This document shows, piece by piece, positions 27,386 through 36,016 of a DNA stretch of 64,000 nt (positions are counted from its first letter, which is position 1; each line of letters starts with the position of its first letter). This DNA comes from Bacteroidaceae bacterium. Lineage in GTDB: Bacteria; Bacteroidota; Bacteroidia; Bacteroidales; Bacteroidaceae. The position numbers and the translations under genes were made by a program. The stretch covers positions 62,001 through 126,000 of the forward strand of contig JAFWXX010000005.1 in assembly GCA_017522915.1 (NCBI GenBank). Direction: 5' to 3'. The notes beneath the pieces are model-generated. The model saw nothing but the letters and a program-made list of their open reading frames with translations. It ran no database searches and was not told the origin of the DNA.

Positions 27386-30145
27386 CTAATCGTTATACCA
27401 CTCAATATTTGAACTTGCACTGCTGCGCTTCTCAAATTTAAGGGCATCGGCTAGCATCTGAGAGGTTGCACGGAAACTGAAATTGAATGACGCATAAGGG
27501 CTCAGCACTATTCCGCATGACATTTCGAAGCAGTGAAGGTCACGGGAAATATTGAGCATTGTTGTCGTAAGCTTCTTGAATTCAAAGTTATATCCCGATG
27601 TGAAGTTAATGTTCCAGTTGTCGGAAATGCCTATATTTCCCGAAACATTAAGGTTCTGGGTAAACTTATAAGGATAACGCATAGTCTTTACGTTAATCTT
27701 CGCGGCTGTATTCTCGGCCATTATTATACCGTAGGAAACGGTCAGGCTCCATGGAAACTTGAAACGCATATACCCATCCTCGTCAACTTCCGCATCCTTC
27801 GACTTTTTAGCCTTGCTGTTACGCAATGATTCCCTGCTGTCATCCTTCTTGTCAAGGCTCTTCTCCACATCATCTTCTATAATACCGTCAGCATCCTTCT
27901 CCTCCTCATCTTCCCCGAACAGCCATTTCTTAATCTTGTCGTAAGTCTTATTGTTGAATGTATATGATATATTCTGGCTCATGCCTTGGAAACGTCCGAA
28001 ACGCCCGTACGACCACTCAGTTCTGTCGCCGACAACAACCTGTCCGTTCTCGTTGAACGTATATGCATATGTTGCCCACGTTGCATTAAGGCTAAAGGTA
28101 TAGTTCTTGGACAGTTTCAATCTAAGACGGGTTGAAAGGTTGCTCCACGGCCTTGTCTTAGCCGCCATATTATATGATATTGAAGCTCCCAGTTCATCAA
28201 TTATGCTTATCTTTTTAAGCGAATCGTTCTTCGTACGCCATTTCATCTCGACATTGTTGCTCACACTGAACGATATGCTTCCAGTCTTTCCTTTGCCGGG
28301 GATTCCGTACAGGCTGTTCTGATACGGAGAATATTCAACAGTGCGCACCTCGCCGTTCTTGTCGGTATATACATAGGAGTCGTAGTACCCGTAACGATGA
28401 TCACCGAAGTCAGGAGCGTACGTAAAAGATATCGAAGGCTTGAAGACATGGCGTATCATGTGTATCCTGCTCTTCTTAAGGAAACCGGCAGGCTGATAGA
28501 AACCGTACAAAGTGGTATTTGCCGATATCGAGAAATTGTAGTTATAGACACGATTAAAACCGTTTATCGTATCACGCACTACACTGTTAGAGGCATTGTC
28601 CCATCTTTGATTCACCTTCTTGAGATACCAACGTTCCGTATAATTGAAACTCGGCGTTATGTTTATTACATCGAAAAGCTGGAATGTCGCACTTACCGGT
28701 ATATAATGTTTGAAACCATTCTTCCAGTCTCTCATAAGATTGGAATCGAACACCTTATCCTCCTTTGTCGATATGCTGTTGCTCATCTGTCCGCTATAAG
28801 ACAAAGAGATTTTCTCATACCATCTCTCATCTCCGGCACGTTTCTTTCTCTTGAACGGATATTTCTTGCTCAATGAGACACTGAGGTTGGGCAATGTCAG
28901 AGACAAAGTCGAATCCTGGATGTTCTGGGCAATGTTCATTGTCGTCGAAATCGTCAAACCGATATTCGGGAATGTATGAGAATAGCTGACACTTGAGGTT
29001 CGCATGCTCTGCGAATTGAGTATCGGGTTATAAAGGCTGTTCAGATTCGCACGTTCATAGCTGGCTGTGGCGAAGTTCACGCTTGCCGAGAAATTGCTGT
29101 TGGGATGCGCCTTAGGGTCCTGACGGTGACTCCATTGCAAACGGAAGTTCTTGCCCACTGCATAGTCGGGAAGACCTTTTTCACCCTCTTTGGTCACAAG
29201 ATAGTTGAAATCGATATTGCCGGAGTAGCGATAGCGTTTTGCATATGTCGATGCAGCTCCCAATCCCCACGAGCCTTTGGTATAAATTTCACCGGTAAGA
29301 CGCAAATCGAGTTTGTCGCTTATGGCAAAATAGTAGCCTCCTTCACGCAGATAGAAACCGCGTTCCATTTCATCACCGTATGTAGGCATTATGATACCAG
29401 AGGAATAACTGCTCGTGAACGGGAAGTATCCGAAAGGCAACGCCAACGGAAGAGGGACATCCTCAATCACAAGATAGAGCGGACCTGAGACAACATCCTT
29501 CTTAGGACGCACCTTGGCACGTGTAAGCTGAATATAGAAGTGAGGATGCTCTGCATCGCAGGTCGTGTATTTTCCGTCCTCGGAATAGAAGACATCGGCA
29601 GAATCCTTCTTTGCCTTTCCGCCCATTATGAAGCCGTCGCCCTGCTGGGTATATACATTGCTGATAAAGCCTTTCTTGCTCTTGAAATTATAGCTCATCC
29701 TGTCCGACTCATACGGAGTGCTGCCATCCTTGAATATCGGAAGACCGACCATTACCCCGGTTGAGTCGGGACGGCCGTTTGCATGGACAACACTGCTGTC
29801 CATATTCATTGTTATGACATCGGCTGTGAGTTCAACATTATCGTATGTAACCTTGCTGCTGCCATACAAATAGGCATTTCCGGCGCGGGACCACACCATA
29901 GAATCGGTACATTCGTAATAGACCGGTGCATCTATAGCATCCTTTTTCTTCTTATCCTCAATTGAATCGGAAGAAACGGTAAGTGAATCGGAGAGAAGGA
30001 GAGTATCCGAAAGGATTGTATCACATACAGAACGGGAAGTGAAGAGATTATACGGCGACATGACAAATGCCCCGACAGGCCTTGCAAACATGAAGACCGC
30101 CAACAACATAGCCGACAAATATATTCTAAACAAAACCGTTCTCAT
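27386..30145 (-). CDS. lptD: LPS-assembly outer-membrane protein LptD-like
   Basis: Very large outer-membrane beta-barrel (919 aa) expected to insert LPS into the outer leaflet, with LptE as plug. The N-terminus is a signal peptide (RIYLSAMLLAVFMFARPVGAF). Next is an OstA/LptA-like periplasmic part (residues about 70-200, GSSKVTYDNVELTADVITMN and the conserved SDRMSYNFKSKKGFISNVYT), then the barrel, ending in an aromatic strand. A long charged insert (DEEEKDADGIIEDD region, about residues 745-790) lies within a barrel loop. It fits Bacteroidota LptD in length and order. Confidence 0.9.
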   Translation of the reverse strand: MRTVLFRIYLSAMLLAVFMFARPVGAFVMSPYNLFTSRSVCDTILSDTLLLSDSLTVSSDSIEDKKKKDAIDAPVYYECTDSMVWSRAGNAYLYGSSKVTYDNVELTADVITMNMDSSVVHANGRPDSTGVMVGLPIFKDGSTPYESDRMSYNFKSKKGFISNVYTQQGDGFIMGGKAKKDSADVFYSEDGKYTTCDAEHPHFYIQLTRAKVRPKKDVVSGPLYLVIEDVPLPLALPFGYFPFTSSYSSGIIMPTYGDEMERGFYLREGGYYFAISDKLDLRLTGEIYTKGSWGLGAASTYAKRYRYSGNIDFNYLVTKEGEKGLPDYAVGKNFRLQWSHRQDPKAHPNSNFSASVNFATASYERANLNSLYNPILNSQSMRTSSVSYSHTFPNIGLTISTTMNIAQNIQDSTLSLTLPNLSVSLSKKYPFKRKKRAGDERWYEKISLSYSGQMSNSISTKEDKVFDSNLMRDWKNGFKHYIPVSATFQLFDVINITPSFNYTERWYLKKVNQRWDNASNSVVRDTINGFNRVYNYNFSISANTTLYGFYQPAGFLKKSRIHMIRHVFKPSISFTYAPDFGDHRYGYYDSYVYTDKNGEVRTVEYSPYQNSLYGIPGKGKTGSISFSVSNNVEMKWRTKNDSLKKISIIDELGASISYNMAAKTRPWSNLSTRLRLKLSKNYTFSLNATWATYAYTFNENGQVVVGDRTEWSYGRFGRFQGMSQNISYTFNNKTYDKIKKWLFGEDEEEKDADGIIEDDVEKSLDKKDDSRESLRNSKAKKSKDAEVDEDGYMRFKFPWSLTVSYGIIMAENTAAKINVKTMRYPYKFTQNLNVSGNIGISDNWNINFTSGYNFEFKKLTTTMLNISRDLHCFEMSCGIVLSPYASFNFSFRATSQMLADALKFEKRSSASSNIEWYND

Positions 30146-30253
30146 TGATTACACCTACAAAGTAGAGTACAAATTTACTAAATAAAAAGGAGTAATCACC
30201 TATTTTAACAACAAAAAACAGTCATCGCCATGATATTTTCACCGTCACATCCA

Positions 30254-30793
30254 TTACATGAACACTTTAGCCCATTCATGGATTTTCAGTACCGACTCTT
30301 CCGATATCTTCGCCATGCTCTCAACAACCTGCTCGAAAGTACGTGGCTTGTCAAGGAACTTTGTCTTGGAAAAGAACTTGTCAGCAAAACAGACAAGCTG
30401 CTCCTCCATTGTCTCCGGATAAAAATCCTTTACCGGGAGATTCCATCCATTGGCAACAATAAGCTCCTTTGAAATGCCGGTCCCCGTATGGCGTTCACAC
30501 ACCCTTGCATGACGCTCGTATCCAAGCTCGCGCAGAAGCTCTGCGCCCAAATATCCATGACACAGATACGGCTCATTTCCAAAACAATAAATACGAGGGG
30601 CATCAGTAAGAAAGATACCCAAATCGTGCAGCATTGCCGCCTCTTTCACAAAACCGGCATCTATATTTAGTTCCGGATGCCTGGCAGCCATATCAAGTGC
30701 CATATCCGTAACCGCATTTGCATGAACCATGTAAATATTTTTCAGCTCATTTTCTACAGGATAGAATCTGTCAATTATTCCTTGTACATCCAT
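30254..30793 (-). CDS. HD-domain metal-dependent phosphohydrolase-like protein
   Basis: A 179-residue HD-superfamily protein with His24, the HD pair H56-D57 (AMLHDLGIFLTD), and further His residues at 79, 95 and 102 (CHGYLGAEL, ERHARVCERHTG). These probably bind metals and hydrolyse a phosphate ester, perhaps of a nucleotide, but the substrate is unknown. I use MDVQGIIDRFYPV (start 30793) because a consensus promoter (30811-30842) overlaps the longer upstream frame. Confidence 0.85.
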   Translation of the reverse strand: MDVQGIIDRFYPVENELKNIYMVHANAVTDMALDMAARHPELNIDAGFVKEAAMLHDLGIFLTDAPRIYCFGNEPYLCHGYLGAELLRELGYERHARVCERHTGTGISKELIVANGWNLPVKDFYPETMEEQLVCFADKFFSKTKFLDKPRTFEQVVESMAKISEESVLKIHEWAKVFM

Positions 30794-30810
30794 GTCCAGT
30801 TTTTTTTGTG

Positions 30811-30842
30811 CAAATATAAACAATTCCCCAATTAAAGACAAA
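30811..30842 (-). promoter_or_regulatory. Near-consensus promoter for the HD-domain gene
   Basis: On the minus strand TTTG (30839-30842) and TATATTTG (30811-30818) are separated by 20 bases, the standard -33/-7 layout in Bacteroidota. The start at 30793 lies 17 bases downstream. Confidence 0.75.
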
Positions 30843-30941
30843 GAGGTGTGATTATTGAAAAAAGCAGCTGATTTAGCAGTTCCATTCGCCCGAATGGGAT
30901 AAAAAAGAAGGGAGAATATATAATATTATAAAAAAACATTC

Positions 30942-30949
30942 TATATTTG
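30942..30949 (+). promoter_or_regulatory. -7 promoter element for the VTC operon
   Basis: TATATTTG exactly matches the consensus, 24 bases before the VTC-domain gene ATG. No clear -33 is present. A CCATTCG/CGAATGG inverted repeat lies upstream at 30882-30897. Confidence 0.6.
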
Positions 30950-30973
30950 TAAAATCAAGCAGAGTGCGCTGAT

Positions 30974-31741
30974 ATGACCGAAGAAATAGAAAAGAAAGCC
31001 CAGATGCTGCCCCCCATCACTCTTGAAGAGATGTCCGGCATAAAGCTCATGAACAGGACCGACACAAAGTTCGTGGCCTCCATCGGGCAATTGCATTCAT
31101 TTCTTCTCGCAGTCCAGGGCAAATATTACATTCAAGAGATTAACGGCAAGAGAATTGCCAGTTACCACACGACGTACTTTGACACAGACGACTATCAGAT
31201 GTACCGCATGCACCATTGCGGAAGAACCGTAAGAGAAAAAATACGTGTGAGGACATACATGGACAGCGACGATACCTTTTTCGAAATAAAGAACAAGAAC
31301 AACCACGGACGTACAAAAAAGAAACGTATATCAATAGAGGCACTCGAAACTATACATGAAGAGTACGATAACATAGTTCCTTTCATGGACAAGCATGCCT
31401 GGTACAGAATAGAAGAAGTATCACCGGTAATAGAAAATTGGTTCAATCGCATTACATTGGTAAATTTCGGAAAGACAGAAAGGCTCACCATTGACTTTAA
31501 CCTGCGTTTTCACCATCTCAAGAGTGACAAGCACGACGAATTGCAAAGGGTTGCCATAATAGAGCTCAAGCGTGACGGCAACGTATCTTCTCCTGCACTG
31601 GACATAATAAGGGAGTTGCGTATAAAGCGTTCAGGTTTCAGCAAATATTGCATAGGCAGCGCAATGACCAACGACAGCCTGAAACGCAACAATTTCAAGG
31701 AGAGGCTCACAATGATAGAAAAAATTGAAAACAAACTATAA
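30974..31741 (+). CDS. VTC-domain polyphosphate polymerase-like protein
   Basis: A 255-residue soluble protein with the VTC (triphosphate tunnel metalloenzyme) fold that in yeast Vtc4 makes polyphosphate from ATP. Visible tunnel motifs in order are LMNRTDTKFV near residue 25, TTYFDTDDYQMY, REKIRVRTY, TFFEIKNKNNHGRTKKKR, ERLTIDFNLRF, IIELKRDG and RSGFSKYCIG; these supply the basic and acidic tunnel residues. There is no fused SPX domain. It heads a five-gene operon with a DUF4956 membrane protein and a DUF2490 barrel. Activity in this organism is inferred from the fold, not proven. Confidence 0.9.
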   Translation: MTEEIEKKAQMLPPITLEEMSGIKLMNRTDTKFVASIGQLHSFLLAVQGKYYIQEINGKRIASYHTTYFDTDDYQMYRMHHCGRTVREKIRVRTYMDSDDTFFEIKNKNNHGRTKKKRISIEALETIHEEYDNIVPFMDKHAWYRIEEVSPVIENWFNRITLVNFGKTERLTIDFNLRFHHLKSDKHDELQRVAIIELKRDGNVSSPALDIIRELRIKRSGFSKYCIGSAMTNDSLKRNNFKERLTMIEKIENKL

Positions 31742-31751
31742 AAGAAAAACA

Positions 31752-32603
31752 ATGAAACAACTGACCACCCTACTTCTGCTATGCTTGATGCTTGCAGTTC
31801 CTGCAACAGCCAGCACACCGGGCCCAGCTACAGCCACGGCCGGGATAGCCACAATCACAGCCGGAGCCCAAGCCGAGAGCCTGTTCACTTTCGACTTTGA
31901 CGACGACGATGACAATGACAAGAAAGCCATCGGGCTGAAGGACAAGAGAATCAGCGACGAGTTCATAGACACGAATCATGTCAAGGAGCTCTTGATTGCG
32001 TTCTTCATTAACCTCATTGCAATTATGATTGTCGTAAGAGGACTCTACTATCCCAAATGCAAACGCGGTGAATTCTTCTTCACCTACATTCTCATCGCTA
32101 TAAGTACATTCATGCTCATATATGTTCTTGGCGACGTGAAGTTGAAAGCCGGAATCGCATTGGGCCTCTTTGCAATATTCAGCATCATACGTTACCGCAC
32201 CGAGCAGGTAGCCATACGTGAAATGACGTACCTTTTCATCATTATTGCCATAAGTGCAATAAACGGCCTAATTGTGAGCGAGCTGAGCTATGGAGAGGTA
32301 CTGATTATAAACATCCTGTTCATTTTATCAATATGGATTTGCGAGAGCAAGCTGCTTATAAGCCATTACTCTTATAAAGTCATAAAGTACGACAATGTAA
32401 AGCTTATAACACCAGACAAGAAAGATGAGCTAATAGCAGACCTTGAGAAACGTACCGGCCTGAAGATTGAGAAAGTTGAGGTAGGTGCCATAGACTTCCT
32501 CAAGGACGCAGCAATAATAAAGATGTACTATAAAAGCAACTCTTCAAACAATTCAGTAGATACAACATTAAAAACCCCGACAGATGAATACAAACTCAAA
32601 TAA
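31752..32603 (+). CDS. DUF4956 integral membrane protein
   Basis: A 283-aa protein with an N-terminal signal-like helix (MKQLTTLLLLCLMLAVPATA), an acidic stretch FDFDDDDDNDKK (around residues 45-56), four or so membrane helices between residues about 75 and 200, and a soluble C-terminal ferredoxin-like domain (LIADLEKRTGLKIEKVEVG). DUF4956 genes often sit next to VTC-domain and CotH-kinase genes in other bacteria. I set the start at 31752, after the VTC stop; an alternative ATG at 31725 would overlap the VTC gene. It overlaps the next gene by 20 bases. The function is unknown but probably membrane coupling of the polymerase-like neighbour. Confidence 0.85.
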   Translation: MKQLTTLLLLCLMLAVPATASTPGPATATAGIATITAGAQAESLFTFDFDDDDDNDKKAIGLKDKRISDEFIDTNHVKELLIAFFINLIAIMIVVRGLYYPKCKRGEFFFTYILIAISTFMLIYVLGDVKLKAGIALGLFAIFSIIRYRTEQVAIREMTYLFIIIAISAINGLIVSELSYGEVLIINILFILSIWICESKLLISHYSYKVIKYDNVKLITPDKKDELIADLEKRTGLKIEKVEVGAIDFLKDAAIIKMYYKSNSSNNSVDTTLKTPTDEYKLK

Positions 32604-33438
32604 AAAGACCGGCTGGATAAGATTCATGGTTATCGCAGCACTTGCATTTGCACCGATATGCAATTCTACAGCCCAGAGTGAAGACAACGAATTCGGAATC
32701 TGGACAACATTGGAAGCATCCAAGAAGATAAACAAGAAACTGAAGCTCGACCTTGAGGCTGAGATGCGTACAATAGAAGGAGTAGGCAACATAGACCGTT
32801 ACTCTTTGGGTGCCGGCCTAAGTTACAAGTTCACCAAATGGCTCAAGGCCAGTGCCGGGTATATTTTCATATACAGCCACAGCCTCAGGGAAAAGAACAT
32901 TAAATGGGATGAGCCCATCGAAGTGGTCAGCACAGGAGAAATTCTGTACGACCACAACATAGACCACAGCTACTGGACAGAGCGTCACCGCTTTCACATA
33001 TCAATCAGCGGAGAGTACAAGATAGGGCGTGTGGAACTCTCATTGCGTGAGCGTTTGCAATATACCCGCACCAATTCGGCTATAACAGACGAAACCAAGT
33101 ACCGCTGGGAGTGCGTTGACCTTATTGAGGAGATTTACATTCCGATGCAGTACACCGAGAAAGAGACTAAGAAAAGCAAGTACAATACGACACTGCGTTC
33201 ACGCTTGACAGCAAAATGGGACATTCCGAAGTGCAAGATAAACCCTTTCGCATCGGTAGAACTCTACTCACGTCTTGACGACTGGAAAGGATGCGACAAG
33301 ATGCGTTACCGCATTGGAGCAAGCTATAAGATAAACAAGGACAATTCAGTATCGCTCTACTACCTGTATCAGGACGCGAACGATGACGATGAGCCCAAAG
33401 GACATGCCATAGGACTAGGATATTCAATTGATCTTTAA
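32584..33438 (+). CDS. DUF2490 outer-membrane barrel-like protein
   Basis: A 284-residue exported protein with a signal peptide (residues about 12-31, ending NSTAQ). The mature part has alternating amphipathic strands, with the DUF2490 pattern (EFGIWTTLEASKKINKKLKL, WTERHRFHISISGEYKIG, ELSLRERLQYTR). A final strand ends in an aliphatic/Leu residue, consistent with a beta-barrel in the outer membrane. The start overlaps the DUF4956 gene by 20 bases, indicating translational coupling. It may form the outer-membrane part of the operon's product. Confidence 0.85.
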   Translation: MNTNSNKKTGWIRFMVIAALAFAPICNSTAQSEDNEFGIWTTLEASKKINKKLKLDLEAEMRTIEGVGNIDRYSLGAGLSYKFTKWLKASAGYIFIYSHSLREKNIKWDEPIEVVSTGEILYDHNIDHSYWTERHRFHISISGEYKIGRVELSLRERLQYTRTNSAITDETKYRWECVDLIEEIYIPMQYTEKETKKSKYNTTLRSRLTAKWDIPKCKINPFASVELYSRLDDWKGCDKMRYRIGASYKINKDNSVSLYYLYQDANDDDEPKGHAIGLGYSIDL

Positions 33439-33462
33439 GAAGACAACTTAAAAAGGAATCAC

Positions 33463-33918
33463 ATGAAATACATATTTACGACACTCTTGCTTGCAGCATG
33501 CATGTCCGTTCATGCACAGCAGATGCTCATAGAAAAAGGCGGTGAAAACAATGAGGTTATTGACCTTGACAACCTGAAGAAAATCACATTCAATGGAACG
33601 ACAGTGAATGTAGAACAGAATGACGGGACGAAAAGCAGTTCCACTATGGGAGATATTGAGCGCATCTATTTCGGAGATTTCACTGCGATAGATGATGTCA
33701 AGACCCAAAGCCGTGAGCTTGTTACGTACATAACAAGAGAAGAGATTGCCATAAACAGCCCTGCCGGCACTTTGGTTACCGTTTATGACGTTATCGGTTC
33801 ACAGGTTATCAGCATAAGACTTGGCAGTGACGGGGAAGCAATAAGCATTGCACAGCTGCCGAAAGGCATATATATAGTAAAGGCAAATGACAAAACCGCA
33901 AAAATCCTGAGAAGATGA
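33463..33918 (+). CDS. Secreted protein with a type IX-like C-terminal sorting domain
   Basis: A 151-residue exported protein with signal peptide MKYIFTTLLLAACMSVHAQ. The N-terminal domain (IDLDNLKKITFNGTTVNV then GDIERIYF) resembles the N-terminus of the next gene's product. The C-terminus reads TVYDVIGSQVISIRL, IAQLPKGIYIVKAND, AKILRR, the pattern of a type IX secretion type A sorting domain (Por_Secre_tail). It is unusually short, so it is little more than a signal, a small domain and a tail. Its stop overlaps the next start by 4 bases (ATGA). Confidence 0.8.
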   Translation: MKYIFTTLLLAACMSVHAQQMLIEKGGENNEVIDLDNLKKITFNGTTVNVEQNDGTKSSSTMGDIERIYFGDFTAIDDVKTQSRELVTYITREEIAINSPAGTLVTVYDVIGSQVISIRLGSDGEAISIAQLPKGIYIVKANDKTAKILRR

Positions 33919-35588
33919 GAAACAAGATATTTATAGCGGGCATCTTTGCCGTATCAATGGCACATGCCCAAACGCTTTACGTGAACAACAGCGACGGGAC
34001 ATTCCAGGCTATAGACACAAAGCAGACACACGAAATCACCTTCAACGAAGCACAGCAGCTGGTCAGGTTCACAATGCTCAATGGCATTACAAGTCAGTTC
34101 GCAACAGCGAAGGTTGACAACATTGCAACAACAAAAGAGAAGACAAATGAACTCACATACAACCAGAGTCTATCGGTAGGATTTTCTGAAAATGACATTC
34201 GGAACTTCAATGAAGTAACTCAAGAAATTCCTACAGACGAGCTTGATGAAGAATATGGCGATTTCGACGAAAACTTCAGCCCTAAAGGAATAACCGTCAC
34301 GTTTTCAGAGACCGGTGTAAAAACGAGCGCGCTTCCTTCCGGCATTACCGCCGATATAAACGGAAGCCACATTGTTATACGATCTACCTTAAGCAAATAC
34401 GCATATAGAATAACCGGCAAAAGCAGCAACGGTTCTCTAAAGATATACAGCGACAAGAAGTTCATGATATTGGCACAAGGAGTTGACCTCACAAACCCCA
34501 CCGGACCTGCAGTAAACATACAAAGCGGAAAGACTGTATATTTCTGCATAGCCAAGAACACAACGAACACATTCTGTGACGGAGCTGTATATGATGCGCC
34601 TGCAGTTGTGAACGGAATAGAAGAAGACCAGAAAGGAACAATCTTCAGCGAAGGACAGCTTATTTTCAACGGCTACGGTGAGGGCACCGGAATACTAAAT
34701 GTCACAAGCCTTGGAGGACATGCAATATGCAGCGACGACTATATTAGGGTACGTGGCGGCAACATCAATATTCTAAGCTCCGCTAAGGACGGATTCCGCA
34801 CAAAGGACAAGTTCATAATAGGAAGAACTGCAGCATATTCTCCAACCATAACCATCAATGCAAGCAGCAACGGCATCGAATGTACCGAAGGTGCGCTAAG
34901 GATTGAAGCCGGAAAGCTTGACATAACATCAGCCGGCGAAGCAATCAAGGTTGTATATGAAGAGGCTGTACCCGACCCTGCCATAACTCCGAATGCCGAC
35001 ATAGCCGGAGGATTCATAAAAATCAGGACTACCGGTGAGAAAAGTTCTGCCATACAGACAACAGGCAACTATACGCAAATCGGCGGCATTATCCAGGCGA
35101 CTGTCGAGGGCAACGGTTCAAAAATCATAAACAGCGATGGTACAGTTGCTTTCGTGAACGGAAAGCTTACAGGCATTGCGAAAGGTACAATTGCAGAAGC
35201 GGACACCACTTCGGCCGGTGGAATAAAGAGCGAAGGGAAGCTGAATATAACAGGCGGTACAATAGCTCTTGACTGCCAGGGCAATGGCGCAAAGGCAATC
35301 AACTGCAACAGCGATGTCGTAATAGATGGCGGAGAGATAACACTGCTCGCCTCCAGCGATAACTACACCGGTATTGCCGATGACAAGAAGAGCCGCGCAA
35401 TAACAGCAAGCACAATCACCGTCAATGGCGGAAAAGTAGTTGCCGAGGCATACGACCATGCCATGACAAGTACAGCAACAATTACCATCAACGGCGGTAT
35501 TGTCAATGCATACAGCAAGAACGCGACAGCACTGAATAAAGAAGCAGTGCAGACAGCCGGCTGGCTACTGTACAAGGATGCCGAATAA
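33915..35588 (+). CDS. DUF4353 carbohydrate-binding-type secreted protein
   Basis: A 557-residue exported protein with signal peptide MRNKIFIAGIFAVSMAHAQ. After an N-terminal domain like that of the previous gene product come repeated beta-strand blocks (VTSLGGHAICSDDYIRVRGG, TITINASSNGIECTEGALR, KLNITGGTIALDCQGNGAKA) typical of the DUF4353/carbohydrate-binding-domain beta-helix proteins. No catalytic residues are recognised. It probably binds or scaffolds an extracellular polymer. Last gene of the VTC operon, followed by a strong hairpin. Confidence 0.85.
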   Translation: MRNKIFIAGIFAVSMAHAQTLYVNNSDGTFQAIDTKQTHEITFNEAQQLVRFTMLNGITSQFATAKVDNIATTKEKTNELTYNQSLSVGFSENDIRNFNEVTQEIPTDELDEEYGDFDENFSPKGITVTFSETGVKTSALPSGITADINGSHIVIRSTLSKYAYRITGKSSNGSLKIYSDKKFMILAQGVDLTNPTGPAVNIQSGKTVYFCIAKNTTNTFCDGAVYDAPAVVNGIEEDQKGTIFSEGQLIFNGYGEGTGILNVTSLGGHAICSDDYIRVRGGNINILSSAKDGFRTKDKFIIGRTAAYSPTITINASSNGIECTEGALRIEAGKLDITSAGEAIKVVYEEAVPDPAITPNADIAGGFIKIRTTGEKSSAIQTTGNYTQIGGIIQATVEGNGSKIINSDGTVAFVNGKLTGIAKGTIAEADTTSAGGIKSEGKLNITGGTIALDCQGNGAKAINCNSDVVIDGGEITLLASSDNYTGIADDKKSRAITASTITVNGGKVVAEAYDHAMTSTATITINGGIVNAYSKNATALNKEAVQTAGWLLYKDAE

Positions 35589-35599
35589 AGCGACTGAAC

Positions 35600-35645
35600 A
35601 GACAAGAAAGAGGAATAGCTGCACTGCTATTCCTCTTTCTTGTCT
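35600..35645 (+). terminator. Bidirectional terminator hairpin (VTC operon / small membrane protein)
   Basis: Arms 35600-35619 and 35626-35645 are perfectly complementary (20 bp, loop TGCACT). The right arm encodes the C-terminal residues and stop of the convergent minus-strand gene, so coding and terminator overlap. Confidence 0.8.
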
Positions 35646-35917
35646 ATATGCCTGATGTCGTTCTCGCGTTCCCGACGAAGTCTTTCCCGTCTTCGCAGCA
35701 GGAACCAAAGGAATGCCAGTATAACAACAGATGCACCAACCGTCGCTGCTTTTGAGGCTGTACTCATCTCGTGATTCCTCGGAAAGAAATACAGATATAT
35801 TGCAGCCGTATATATTGCCAACACGGCTATTGTAAAATTGGGGTTTCTCAAGAATCTCATACCAATATCCTTAACTGTTGCTTTCGATACGGCAAAGATA
35901 AGGCAAATTAAGTTCAC
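35627..35917 (-). CDS. Small hypothetical membrane protein
   Basis: A 96-residue protein with two hydrophobic helices (residues about 30-47 and 55-75) followed by a highly charged Arg/Glu-rich tail (FLLRRRERLRRERENDIRH). No family recognised. Its stop lies inside a terminator hairpin. An internal Met (MRFLRNPNF, residue 21) is an alternative start and would fit better with the hydrophobic region following it. The upstream gap to pyrH contains its likely promoter. Confidence 0.6.
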   Translation of the reverse strand: MNLICLIFAVSKATVKDIGMRFLRNPNFTIAVLAIYTAAIYLYFFPRNHEMSTASKAATVGASVVILAFLWFLLRRRERLRRERENDIRHIDKKEE

Positions 35918-35972
35918 GACAGCAGAACTTAACCTTTTGCCGTAAAATATAGCATTATTTAAGATTTCATCC

Positions 35973-35980
35973 TATCTTTA
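35973..35980 (+). promoter_or_regulatory. -7-like promoter element for pyrH (TATCTTTA)
   Basis: TATCTTTA, one base from consensus, lies 36 bases before the pyrH ATG. Confidence 0.45.
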
Positions 35981-36016
35981 CGGAAGATAACAGAGTATCA
36001 ACATAAATACTGCAAT

